From the NCBI GenBank assembly GCA_902776565.1, contig CACYQN010000010.1:1-64000 (forward strand): a DNA stretch of 64,000 nucleotides, given 5' to 3'. The notes beneath the pieces were generated by a model. That model was not told the DNA's origin, searched no databases, and worked only from the letters and a program-made list of their open reading frames with translations. Source of the stretch: an uncultured Bacteroidia bacterium (GTDB lineage: Bacteria; Bacteroidota; Bacteroidia; Bacteroidales; ML635J-15). The stretch's first letter is position 1; the number at the start of each line of letters is the position of its first letter. Both the position numbers and the translations under genes were made by a program. Shown in pieces: positions 16,037 to 24,227 of this stretch.

Positions 16037-17365
16037 ATGAAAAAATTTTACATGATTTTGGCTGCCTTGTTAATAGGTAGTGTGTGCTTTGCACAGAATG
16101 TAGACCTTAAACTGAGAAAGATGAATGTTCCTGCAAGTGGAGCAGAAAGAAGTGCATGGGTAGGTAGTACTGCAATGGATGGTGCCGCAGCACTGGACCA
16201 AGGACTAGAGTATGCAGTAGCTCCAAAGGCTTTCGATGCAAACCTCTCAGGTAATATCACAAAAGTTAAATTTTATCACGCTTATCAACCTGAAGTAGAA
16301 GAAGGAGAAACTCCTTTGACAAACACATCCTACACAATTAAAATTTATACTAATCCTACATTAGGTGGAGCTTATGCTTCTATGGGTTTTTATGAACTTT
16401 CAGCAACAGAAGCTTATACTCAAGATTTTACAGCTGGTACCGAATCGGGTTGGCAGGAAGTAGAATTGACCACTCCATTTGCAGTTCCAAGCGGTGATTT
16501 CTGGGTAGCAATTAAGGCTAACAATGGTGCTGCTGCATTGCCAGTTGGTGGTGCTGCTACTGCTGTTGAAGGACAAACTTATTGCCAATATGATTTTACC
16601 TCTCAGGGAGCAAGTGTTTTGTGGGTAACACCAGAATTTGGTTCTCAAGGCAATACTACCTTATATACTCTTGCTCTTGCTATTTATGTTGACGATGGTG
16701 CTGTATATGTTCCAACTTCTGACTTTGAAGCTAGATTCTTTGGCGGTATTAATGGCAATCAGGTAACACCAGCAGAAGCATCATATACTTTAACATCTGC
16801 AGACCAATCATTGACTTTATTGCCTTTCTTCGCTAACAATGGTGCTGATGATGCAGTAGATGGCACGGTAACTTTTGCACTTACAGTTAATGGTGTTGCT
16901 ATAATTAACAACCCAGTTGAACTTGACGGTACAGAAGAAGGTACAATTCCTGTAGGAGGATGGTACAATCTTTTGCCAGAGCCATATTCTTATACTATAA
17001 CTGCTCAGGAAATGATTGACGCTGGTCTTTCTGGCACAGTCAATGTATGCTTCACTATTTCATACACAGGCAACGATCCTGATTTGTCAAACAACAGCCA
17101 CTGCATTCCTGTTACTTTGAATGTTACTTCAGTTGAAGAAAACATCGCAGAAGAAGTTTCTGTATATCCTAACCCGGCAAACGATATGTTCACCGTTGCT
17201 AACGCAGAAGGTGCTACCATCGTTGTTGTCAACTCACTCGGTCAGGTTGTTGCAAGCATCGAAAATGCTGCTTCGAACCAGACTATCGACGCTAGCAACT
17301 TCGCAAACGGAACTTACTTCGTAAAGGTTAACGAAAACGTTATCAAAATCAACGTTGTAAAGTAA
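16037..17365 (+). CDS. T9SS cargo protein of unknown function
   Basis: 442 residues from the ATG at 16037; an ATG two codons upstream is equally possible. Signal peptide ends GSVCFAQ. The body is beta-rich, with a stretch (~60-215, TYCQYDFTS, GNTTLYTLALAIYV) resembling jelly-roll carbohydrate-binding or cleaved-adhesin folds, then a CARDB-like segment (~235-360). The C-terminal sorting domain (VYPNPANDMFTVANAEG..) is nearly the same as in the preceding gene. No catalytic motif is recognised. Both genes share the same signal, terminator and palindrome layout, so they look like products of a tandem duplication that later diverged. Confidence 0.8.
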   Translation: MKKFYMILAALLIGSVCFAQNVDLKLRKMNVPASGAERSAWVGSTAMDGAAALDQGLEYAVAPKAFDANLSGNITKVKFYHAYQPEVEEGETPLTNTSYTIKIYTNPTLGGAYASMGFYELSATEAYTQDFTAGTESGWQEVELTTPFAVPSGDFWVAIKANNGAAALPVGGAATAVEGQTYCQYDFTSQGASVLWVTPEFGSQGNTTLYTLALAIYVDDGAVYVPTSDFEARFFGGINGNQVTPAEASYTLTSADQSLTLLPFFANNGADDAVDGTVTFALTVNGVAIINNPVELDGTEEGTIPVGGWYNLLPEPYSYTITAQEMIDAGLSGTVNVCFTISYTGNDPDLSNNSHCIPVTLNVTSVEENIAEEVSVYPNPANDMFTVANAEGATIVVVNSLGQVVASIENAASNQTIDASNFANGTYFVKVNENVIKINVVK

Positions 17366-17390
17366 TCTTACAATAGCGATAAATTTAAAG

Positions 17391-17417
17391 GCCTCGCTTC
17401 GTGCGGGGCTTTTTTTT
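17391..17417 (+). terminator. rho-independent terminator
   Basis: Stem GCCTCGC/GCGGGGC around TTCGT, then eight T. It is nearly the same hairpin as at 15633, consistent with duplication of the 3' ends. Confidence 0.9.
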
Positions 17418-17439
17418 ACCACTTTTTTGCCACTTTTTT

Positions 17440-17541
17440 ACCACGAATAACACGAATGTACACGAAAAGTATTCGCATTTGCTCATATAAGTTCACACAA
17501 GTGTGAACATTCATTCGTGTCAATTCGTGCTATTCGTGGTT
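17440..17541. repeat. palindromic CACGAA element, copy 2
   Basis: Starts ACCACGAATAACACGAATG and ends ATTCGTGCTATTCGTGGTTG, with the inner palindrome TTCACACAAGTGTGAA kept. It occupies the same place behind a terminator as copy 1. Confidence 0.8.
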
Positions 17542-17572
17542 GTCTTATTTGTTTTGAGCGTAGCGAAAAAAC

Positions 17573-18162
17573 CTACAAGGCAAACCTACGGATGTCAACC
17601 TTTGGCGTAGCCCCAAAATTCACAAGCAATCCCAGTTTCATGCCGCTTGCCTTTAAATAATTCATCAGTTGGGCAGTACACCCGTCATTAAGTTGTGAAA
17701 TGGATTTCAATTCTAAAATTATTTTCCCGTAGCATATTATATCAGGACTAAATGTATGCGAAAGGATTATGTCATGGTACTTTATTTTAGGTAGCTATAT
17801 ACGTGTTGACGCAATGTGCTTTTGTACTATACACTCTGAGTCATTCCGCAAAACAGAACGAACAGCATAAGGAACGTTGCTTGTGAGTTCGTTTATGCGG
17901 AATCTCCTATAGAAACGTTTTCAATTGGAGATTCCGCACAGTTGAACAATATTACGCTCCCCGTTCCGTATCGCGTTATTGTTCTAACTTGCGGAATTTT
18001 AAGTCTTGGTTGCGACTCAAATGGAATACCCCGTTGGTCTAATTCGTATTCCAACGCCTCTTGATACACACTTTCAAGGAATCCTGTCCCCAATGTATTG
18101 TATACTTCATAGATTGCGCCTATTATCTTGTATGATTCTTCTTTATAGATAATACCTGCCAT
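17573..18162 (-). pseudogene. GxxExxY-family protein gene split by a mobile repeat
   Basis: The N-terminal half starts at 18162 (MAGIIYKEESYKIIG, GTGFLESVYQEAL) and reads to RLKI at ~18000. The C-terminal half continues in frame at ~17789 (KYHDIILSHTFSPDII, LGLLVNFG) to a TAG at 17573-17575. Together they restore a normal ~125-residue GxxExxY protein, a PD-(D/E)XK-like family common in Bacteroidetes with unclear function. Between them lies a ~206-bp element (17790-17995), flanked by ATTTTAAG and ATTTTAGG, probably a target duplication. As it stands the gene would make only a truncated peptide ending inside the insert. Confidence 0.85.
17790..17995. mobile_element. MITE type A inserted in the GxxExxY gene
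   Basis: One end is GTAGCTATATACGTGTTGAC, the same terminal repeat as the MITE at 9474-9675 (opposite orientation). Most of the body matches that copy, including the GTCATTCCGCAA core starting near 17840 and GTTCCGTATCGCGTTATTGT. The far end stops at TTGCGGA, so it lacks the last ~47 bp and the second terminal repeat. The interrupted reading frame shows that the family was mobile. Confidence 0.8.
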
Positions 18163-18165
18163 ACA

Positions 18166-19202
18166 TTATTCGCTTTTTATTTTCAACTTGAATGTCATTA
18201 TCACCGGATTGTGGTCGCTATACATGAAGTCGGCATCGTAGTTTATGGCTTCGGCTTCGATGTTGTCCGAAACGATGAATCCGTCGAGCACTGCGGTATA
18301 GTTCACACCTTTGGTGTATGGTATATCAGTGCTGCGGCAGGTGGGGACTTCGCGTGTGTTTTTGGCTTCCACGATTCTGAAATGTTCGGGAATTTCCTTG
18401 TCTTCCATCACCGAAACCCAGTCGGGAACCTGCTGCTGGCTGGCAAACGCCTCAACAGTTCCGCATAGCGCGTGGTTGAAATCACCGCCAACGATTACGA
18501 AGTTCCCTTTGTTGTATTCTTCGGTAAGTACATTGCGTAAAAGTTCAAGTTGCTGCTGTCTGATGAGTCCGCCTTCGTCGTATGCCGACATGTGGCTGTT
18601 TATCAGCACGAGTTCCTTGTCGGTGTTGGTTGGGATGCGTGTTATGACGAAGCATCTGTCGAGGTCGAAGAACTTGCGGCGCGGACGCTTCCGTGCGGGT
18701 CGTTAATCGGGTAGCACAGGTACGAGCTATGGAAGTTTTCGCCATAAACGCTGCAGTAATCATTGAAAGCCGACTCGATGATGTTGCGCTGGTTGATGAA
18801 GAAACTGCGTGTCGAGGCGGTATCGACTTCCTGCATTATACAGAAGTCGGGGCTATGCTTTTCGATGTGACTTTTTGCACCGTGCGTATTTGTCTCCACT
18901 ATTTCTTTGCTTCGTGCCTTGCCGTAGGTGCCGCTCACTTCGCTACCGTCGTTCATCCGTCCCTTGTCCATAAAGAACGAAAACTCGTGGTCGTAGGCTC
19001 CGAAACCGATGTTGTAGGTCATAACGGTGTAGGCTTTCCCAACTTCGATGCTTTCGGCGCGCTGGTTGCTTACTGGCAGTTCAATGCCGTCATCGATGCG
19101 GTAGTAGTTTATTTGCAGGTATGCGATGTAGCCTCCTATTGTGAGCACTGCAATTATTAGCAGGATTAGGATTGTGCGGAAGAGGAATTTTATTGCTTTC
19201 AT
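18166..19202 (-). pseudogene. endonuclease/exonuclease/phosphatase-family protein, frameshifted
   Basis: The ATG at 19202 opens a membrane-anchored protein (one hydrophobic segment ~6-28), followed by TYNIGFGAYDHEF and QEVD. Near 18692 the frame changes: the product RKFFDLDRCFVITR continues in another frame to KIKSE at 18166. The downstream part has GGDFNHAL and SDHNPVIM, the metal and catalytic motifs of the EEP fold. A single missing A in GGAAGCG (GGA AAG CGT expected) repairs the ORF. This may be a true mutation or an assembly error. EEP proteins of this kind are phosphodiesterases or nucleases of uncertain substrate. It lies downstream of the RAYT gene on the same strand. Confidence 0.8.
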
Positions 19203-19222
19203 ATTGTCTTTTGTTTTATTTT

Positions 19223-19945
19223 TTAGTGTTGGTTGGAGGATTTTTCGTTGGCGTTGCAAACTTCTTTTTCCCCGGGTTCACAAGCATCCTGCTTGAGGCA
19301 CAAGGGGAAAAAGTTTGCATACCCAGCACTACTCCATTTGTAATCTGTTGCTTCTTTCACAAGTCCAGCCTTTACGGGATTGTTGTGTATGTAATCTACA
19401 ACATTGTTGAAGTGGTCGTTATCTCTGATGAATCTGTCGAAATATTCTGGCATCCAAAGCCGACCACTGCGGTTCAGCAATTTGTTGATTTCGTTGCTCG
19501 AGAACGACCTCCAGCTATGTAAAATGCTCGATAGTGAGATGTTTTTCATTACTTCTATCAGCACATGCACATGATTGGGCATAATGCACCAACTTATGAC
19601 ATTGTATTTTTTCCCGTGATAGAAGAAAATGGCATCGTGTACGATTTTGGCAACATTGTCATTTTTTAGGACACAGCTTCCGTAACCAGCATCTTCGTAT
19701 TTGTCAAGCAGGGCGAGAAGTCTATCCGCTTCTGTCTTGTAGGTGGAAAATGAGTGTCTTCTGGGTTCCCGCAGACTGGAAGTCTGCGAACCACCCAGAA
19801 GGGACAACGTTTCTTTCCACCCTTCGACAACTTCCTTCGGAACAGAATCGTATAGACGGAATGTAATCATCTGGTACTGCTTGTTTTCGATGTGAGGGAG
19901 GTAGCCCCTGCAGTGGTCGTGCAACATTGAGTCATTGTTTTCCAT
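19223..19945 (-). CDS. REP-associated tyrosine transposase (RAYT, Y1_Tnp)
   Basis: 240 residues. HUH motif in MPNHVHVLIE (~150) and a tyrosine-containing segment (WMPEYFDRFIRDNDHFNNVVDYI, ~195) followed by HNNPVKAGLV, the RAYT signature. RAYTs are single-strand DNA transposases that act on REP palindromes. Here two palindromes lie inside the gene itself, encoding the odd stretches GGSQTSSLREPRR (~50) and CLKQDACEPGE (~220) without breaking the frame. The gene begins 5 bp after the end of the NucA gene and may be transcribed with it. It is the only transposase in the window and a candidate source of movement for the REP-like hairpins. Confidence 0.88.
   Translation of the reverse strand: MENNDSMLHDHCRGYLPHIENKQYQMITFRLYDSVPKEVVEGWKETLSLLGGSQTSSLREPRRHSFSTYKTEADRLLALLDKYEDAGYGSCVLKNDNVAKIVHDAIFFYHGKKYNVISWCIMPNHVHVLIEVMKNISLSSILHSWRSFSSNEINKLLNRSGRLWMPEYFDRFIRDNDHFNNVVDYIHNNPVKAGLVKEATDYKWSSAGYANFFPLCLKQDACEPGEKEVCNANEKSSNQH
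19264..19313. repeat. REP-like palindrome inside the RAYT gene (3' part)
   Basis: Outer arms CTTTTTCCCC/GGGGAAAAAG (10 bp, perfect) and inner arms CAAGCA/TGCTTG around a TCC loop. It lies within coding sequence near the C-terminus. Confidence 0.65.
19758..19801. repeat. REP-like palindrome inside the RAYT gene (5' part)
   Basis: Outer arms CTTCTGGG/CCCAGAAG and inner arms CGCAGACT/AGTCTGCG around a GGA loop. It is in frame, about 50 codons into the gene. Confidence 0.7.
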
Positions 19946-19950
19946 CTCGC

Positions 19951-20859
19951 CTAGTTTTCAAAAGCATCAAACGACCCGTTTTTCTCTATTTCGTTTTCAA
20001 TTTCATCTGGCAGAATGGAGAAAAAGTCCAGACCGGTAAGTTTTTCAACTTCATCGACCGACTTTGCGTAGGTGTTGAGAGGCTTGTTGCCCGACTTGTT
20101 GGCAAAGACAAACCCGAGCGAACGCCAGTTGCCGTCCCTGTACATCAGCACAACCTTGAAGAACGAATCGGGTACAGCGACATTGTTTGCTCCGACAGTC
20201 GCGTAGTTTTTCTTCACGATTGGACCGCACACCACATACACCTTTTCGTTCTTTATTGCCCAGTCGCGCACCTGCTCCTCGAGTTCCTTCCAGTCGCCTG
20301 AGTTGAGGTTGTGGTTCTGTGGGCAGATGTTGGTGGTGTAGAAACTTTCTTCCATGGCCTTGGCATCCCATTTCATATCGCCTGCGGGAGCCATGTGTCC
20401 GCGGTCGTAGCCCGAGCCTTTGTAGTCGTCGGTGGTGGAGCAGCGTCCTTTGATGTCGGGGTCGGGTACAAACTTGTCGGCTCGCGAAATTTGTCCTACA
20501 ACTTCCTCGTCGGTAAGTTCGTAGGCTACCCAGTTGGGAATGAGCCAGGTGGTGTTGTAACTGACGGTGTATCCCTTGTGCTCGACGACCTGTTCCTTGA
20601 GTTTCTTTTTCGACTGCGGAATTTCAAGCCGTTCGTAGTAGGGGACTTGGCTTGTGTCGGGAAATTGCTCGTGATAATAGTCGCGAGCCTTGTCGAAAAG
20701 GATTGTTATGCCTTCTTCCAGTTTCTCAACGCCCTTGTCGATTGCCGATTCAATGATTTTCTCTTCTGCTTTTTCGGCGGCGTGGTCGTTGCAACTTATG
20801 AGGCTGATAGCCACTGCGAGAGCGAAAGTAAGCGCCATTTTTGAGTTCTGTCCCTTCAT
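19951..20859 (-). CDS. exported DNA/RNA non-specific endonuclease (NucA/NUC1 family) lipoprotein
   Basis: 302 residues. The N-terminus ends with a lipobox (SLISC, Cys23), so it is a probable lipoprotein. A charged helical linker (25-75) precedes the beta-beta-alpha-metal nuclease domain: DRGHMAPAGD (~153) carries the catalytic His, and NICPQNHNLNSGDW (~180) the metal-binding Asn. Length and motifs match Serratia-type nucleases, which degrade both DNA and RNA. In Bacteroidetes such enzymes help scavenge extracellular nucleic acid. A flush junction with the RAYT gene suggests the transposase gene arrived directly behind it. Confidence 0.9.
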   Translation of the reverse strand: MKGQNSKMALTFALAVAISLISCNDHAAEKAEEKIIESAIDKGVEKLEEGITILFDKARDYYHEQFPDTSQVPYYERLEIPQSKKKLKEQVVEHKGYTVSYNTTWLIPNWVAYELTDEEVVGQISRADKFVPDPDIKGRCSTTDDYKGSGYDRGHMAPAGDMKWDAKAMEESFYTTNICPQNHNLNSGDWKELEEQVRDWAIKNEKVYVVCGPIVKKNYATVGANNVAVPDSFFKVVLMYRDGNWRSLGFVFANKSGNKPLNTYAKSVDEVEKLTGLDFFSILPDEIENEIEKNGSFDAFEN

Positions 20860-20990
20860 TTTTGTCTGTTTGCAAATGTTTGGGGCAAAGGTAGGAAAAT
20901 TTGTGTATGGGATGGAGATTTGCGGTGAGATTTTATGAACTAAATCACGGACTATCCATAATAATTCCCGAATTTAGTTTTCTTATTTTC

Positions 20991-22049
20991 TCATCCCACC
21001 GCCACCACTCCGCAGCACGAATCTTTTTTTGCACCAGTAATAGATGAGAGGCAGTTGTTTTTGCCACAGATACGCAGAAGTCCGAGGAAGGCGAAAATTA
21101 TTGCTTCCTTGTAGTTTATTGTGGTGTCGTCGGGGATGATGATTTTCGAATTGCAGTTTCGGCGGATGTTGTCAATAAGGAACTTGTTGTACGCTCCGCC
21201 ACCAGTTACCAGAACTTTTCCGCAACTGCCTATTGCCTTGCCTATTTCGGTGCCAATGTGTACCGACAGGGTGTTGAGCATGTCGGCAATGGTTTCCGAG
21301 GCGTACTCTGCTAGGATTGGCTTCATTTCCTGCTCAACCCATTCGCGCCCGAGCGATTTAGGCGGTTTCTGGCTGTAATATTTTATAGACGAAAGTGTTT
21401 TCAGTAGGGCGGGAATCGTTTTGCCCGAGGCTGCAATGTCGCCGTTTGCATCGTAGTTTTTGCCGAGTTTGCGGGCGTACTCGTTCATTATGATGTTTAC
21501 TGGCGAAATGTCGAAGGCAATCCGTTCGCCCTGCCTGTTGCGCATTGAGATGTTTGAGAAGCCGCCGAGGTTGAGGCAGGCATCGTACTCGCCGAACAGA
21601 AGTTCGTCGCCAATAGGCACAAGCGGAGCGCCTTGTCCGCCAAGGGCAACATCGCCACTGCGGAAATCGAAGACGGTGGTAATCTTTGTTTTCTTGGCAA
21701 TGACATTTCCGTCGCCAATCTGCATGGTGTAGCCTTCGCTAGGGTTGTGGAAGACTGTGTGTCCGTGCGATGCCACGAGGTCGATGTGCTCCGAAATGTC
21801 CTTGCGGAAATCGTTTATTGCGTCAGCGGAAAAGTTGCCGAACCACACATCGGCGCGTTTCAGGTCTTCTGCCGAAAGCGTATGCAGTGAGAGCATTTTT
21901 GCCTTGGTTTCGCTGTCGTATTCGTAGGTTTTTGCTTTTATTGGTGTGTATTTCCAGTTGTAGTCGCTGCCATCGAACCGGCACAGCACGACATCGAGTC
22001 CGTCAGCCGATGTGCCCGACATTAAGCCTATTATGTTGTATGATTCCAT
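20991..22049 (-). CDS. anmK: anhydro-N-acetylmuramic acid kinase
   Basis: 352 residues, close to the usual ~360-370. The N-terminus has the diagnostic GLMSGTSADGLDVVLC loop, followed by SHGHTVFHNP, GDGNVIA, DFRSGDVALGGQGAPLVP and VTGGGAYN, all AnmK/ROK-fold ATPase signatures. The enzyme phosphorylates and opens 1,6-anhydro-MurNAc during cell-wall recycling. It stands alone, transcribed away from the universal stress gene. Confidence 0.93.
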   Translation of the reverse strand: MESYNIIGLMSGTSADGLDVVLCRFDGSDYNWKYTPIKAKTYEYDSETKAKMLSLHTLSAEDLKRADVWFGNFSADAINDFRKDISEHIDLVASHGHTVFHNPSEGYTMQIGDGNVIAKKTKITTVFDFRSGDVALGGQGAPLVPIGDELLFGEYDACLNLGGFSNISMRNRQGERIAFDISPVNIIMNEYARKLGKNYDANGDIAASGKTIPALLKTLSSIKYYSQKPPKSLGREWVEQEMKPILAEYASETIADMLNTLSVHIGTEIGKAIGSCGKVLVTGGGAYNKFLIDNIRRNCNSKIIIPDDTTINYKEAIIFAFLGLLRICGKNNCLSSITGAKKDSCCGVVAVG

Positions 22050-22107
22050 TCCTGCCTGAATTTTAGACTACAAAGGTAAGCATTTTTGGTGGATGATTGC
22101 ACAGCCG

Positions 22108-22191
22108 AGCAGTTTTTGCTTTGCCCCCATTTGGCATTAAGGGTCTTAATGACATTAGCGGCCCTAGTGCCAATGGGGGGGCAAAACTGCT
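22108..22191. repeat. 84-bp imperfect palindrome between divergent genes
   Basis: AGCAGTTTT..GCCCCCAT.TGGCA on the left pairs with TGCCAATGGGGG..CAAAACTGCT on the right, with GGGTC/GGCCC closer to the centre. It sits between anmK and the universal stress gene. It could be a MITE remnant or a regulatory cruciform; there is no T-run for a terminator. Confidence 0.6.
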
Positions 22192-22303
22192 ATTACCAGC
22201 ATTCTCAAGCAGGAATGGTGCGGTTCGGTGGCTTGCGATTTATTGTCTGGAATAAAAATTCTCAATATCCTTAAATAAAATTTTTTGCTTTGATAAAATT
22301 TAT

Positions 22304-22311
22304 TATCTTCG
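22304..22311 (+). promoter_or_regulatory. -7 box (TATCTTCG)
   Basis: One mismatch from TAnnTTTG, 22 bp before the universal stress ATG, with a TTTG 16 bp upstream at 22284-22287. Confidence 0.45.
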
Positions 22312-22333
22312 CACCCGATAAAATTAAGTTTAT

Positions 22334-23191
22334 ATGGAAAGGATAATTGTCCCTATAGATTTCTCCGAGGAATCAATGAAAGGTTTGGATTTGGCTATAA
22401 TTTATGCCAACAAGTTCTTCTGTGACATACAGATGGTTCATGTTCAGTCGAAAAAGCACGGCCGTCTGCAGATTCATTTCGAAAACCAGTACAATTCGAT
22501 TGTCGAGAATTTCGAAGAATTGATTACCGAATATAAGCCGAAGCTGAATTCGGTGAGCAGGCTTACCTATATTATAAAGAATGGTAGCGTACACGAAGAA
22601 GTTGTAAATCAGGCAAACGCTTTCGACGACTCGATGATTATATGCTCGACCAACGGTACTTCCGGCTTGAGCGACTACATTTTGGGTAGTAACGCATACC
22701 GTATAATCCAGAGCACTACAAAGCCTGTGATTTCGGTTTACTCCGACAAGTACATCGGCGATGTTAAGAAGATTGTTCTTCCGCTCGACATTACCAAGGA
22801 AACCCGCGAGAAAGTTCCGCTGGTAGCAACTATTGCTAAGGCTTTCGGTGCCGAAGTTCATATCGTCAAGGTTGCTTCGTCCGATAGCGAAGGCATCAAG
22901 AACAAGCTTGAAATTTATGCTGCAACAGTCCGCAAGTACTTCGACCAGGAAGGCGTCAACTACCAGACTTCCTACCTTATCGGCGACAATATCACCGACA
23001 TTACCATCGAGTATGCAAAGACCGTTGATGCCGACCTTATTGCAATAATGACCGAGCAGACAACTGCATTCTCGAACCTCATACTTGGTTCGTATGCATA
23101 CCAGATGCTTAACACTTCACCGATTCCGGTACTCAGTGTTACACCGAAGAATATTTTCTTGGCAGGCTACAGAGTAACAGGTGGAAATTAA
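22334..23191 (+). CDS. tandem universal stress protein
   Basis: 285 residues containing two UspA domains: ~1-140 (IIVPIDFSEESMKGLDLAI) and ~145-280 (KIVLPLDITKETREK). The ATP-binding GxxGxxxxxxGS-type loop is recognisable in the first half (STNGTSGLSDYILGSNAYRI) but lacks its glycines in the second (TEQTTAFSNLILGSYAYQM), so the second domain may not bind ATP. Usp tandems respond to starvation or stress. The gene has its own promoter and a strong terminator, so it is monocistronic. Confidence 0.9.
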   Translation: MERIIVPIDFSEESMKGLDLAIIYANKFFCDIQMVHVQSKKHGRLQIHFENQYNSIVENFEELITEYKPKLNSVSRLTYIIKNGSVHEEVVNQANAFDDSMIICSTNGTSGLSDYILGSNAYRIIQSTTKPVISVYSDKYIGDVKKIVLPLDITKETREKVPLVATIAKAFGAEVHIVKVASSDSEGIKNKLEIYAATVRKYFDQEGVNYQTSYLIGDNITDITIEYAKTVDADLIAIMTEQTTAFSNLILGSYAYQMLNTSPIPVLSVTPKNIFLAGYRVTGGN

Positions 23192-23214
23192 TAGTTAGAC
23201 TTTGTCATAATCAG

Positions 23215-23242
23215 GAGGAAGAGAAATCTTCCTCTTTTTTTT
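23215..23242 (+). terminator. rho-independent terminator
   Basis: Perfect 8-bp stem GAGGAAGA/TCTTCCTC with a GAAA tetraloop, then eight T. Confidence 0.95.
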
Positions 23243-23292
23243 GTCCATATACAATAAAAAATACAATTGTGCGTTATATGTGAAAATTGAAT

Positions 23293-24006
23293 ATGAGAAG
23301 GGTTGTATTTTTATCGTTTTTTGTTTTTGCTGCGACGATATTATTCGCGCAGAGCAAGTACCTTATCTATAATGAGACGACAAAAACGGGGCATACTATT
23401 AGTTTTCATATTCTTGCAGGTAAGAATTATGCAGTAATGTGCGACGATTTCAATCCGAAGATTTCGGAAAATATGTATCCGTTTCTTAGTTGCTATTTGG
23501 TAAGTCGCAAGCCCACCGGCTACAAGTTCCTCAATGTGATTGCCCGTCCCGACGAAATTTATGTTAGCGATGTGGCGTATTCGAAATTCGAGAAGTTGAA
23601 CAGGAAGGCAATTATTGAGCACTCTACAATTGATTCGGCATTTTTAGCAGTGCTGAATAAAATAATTGCAGAAAAATATCCCGATTCCATTATTGTAGAG
23701 AAACCTATCATTATGAAGTTTACACCGAATATTGGCTCGGAACGTATTGGCGACTACGACTGCACTATTGGAAAGATGCAGATTACAGAATCTGAGAGTT
23801 GCAAGATATGGTACACCAAGGACATAAACTACAACTGGGTGCATATTATACATGGCGAGTTCTGGCTTGTGCCAGGAACTGTTGTTCGTGCCGAATATTC
23901 CGATGGTATGGTGTACAGCCTCGAAAGTATCAGCGATTCCGAACTTGCTGTCGGCAACAATACCGAATCGGTAAAGGCAGCGTTACATTTGTTTTTTGGA
24001 AGATAA
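23293..24006 (+). CDS. exported protein of unknown function
   Basis: 237 residues from the ATG at 23293 (a TTG two codons earlier is less likely). Signal peptide MRRVVFLSFFVFAATILFAQ. The mature part has no catalytic motif I recognise. The C-terminal half (GDYDCTIGKMQI, KIWYTKDINYNWV, GEFWLVPGTVVRAEY, YSLESI) has the strand pattern of GLPGLI-type secreted proteins of Bacteroidetes, but the GLPGLI motif itself is absent. Its own terminator follows at 24048, so it forms a one-gene unit. Confidence 0.7.
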   Translation: MRRVVFLSFFVFAATILFAQSKYLIYNETTKTGHTISFHILAGKNYAVMCDDFNPKISENMYPFLSCYLVSRKPTGYKFLNVIARPDEIYVSDVAYSKFEKLNRKAIIEHSTIDSAFLAVLNKIIAEKYPDSIIVEKPIIMKFTPNIGSERIGDYDCTIGKMQITESESCKIWYTKDINYNWVHIIHGEFWLVPGTVVRAEYSDGMVYSLESISDSELAVGNNTESVKAALHLFFGR

Positions 24007-24047
24007 TAAGAATGCCAATTTGCGAGTTTTTCATTATAACAGAAGAG

Positions 24048-24070
24048 GCCACCGAAAGGTGGCTTTTTTT
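24048..24070 (+). terminator. rho-independent terminator
   Basis: GCCACC-GAAA-GGTGGC followed by seven T. Confidence 0.95.
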
Positions 24071-24186
24071 ATGGATTAATGTTCGCTAAAAAGAAGGTTT
24101 TGTCATTATTTGCTTCGTTTCGTGAACTAAAAGTTGGGGTTTAAAAAATTATTATTCAAAAAAAATTTTGGAAATAGAAATATAAT

Positions 24187-24194
24187 TAAATTTG
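24187..24194 (+). promoter_or_regulatory. -7 box (TAAATTTG) with upstream TTTG
   Basis: TAAATTTG matches the consensus; a TTTG at 24167-24170 lies 16 bp upstream. The FISUMP gene ATG is 34 bp downstream. Confidence 0.6.
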
Positions 24195-24227
24195 CGAAAA
24201 TAATAATGCAATAAAAAAGGATTGACT

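Noticed and set aside
17573..18162. Treating 17893-18162 as an intact 89-residue gene
   Set aside because: Its last third is translated MITE sequence; the true C-terminus continues beyond the insert.
22108..22191. The 84-bp palindrome as a terminator
   Set aside because: It lies upstream of both divergent genes and has no T-run.
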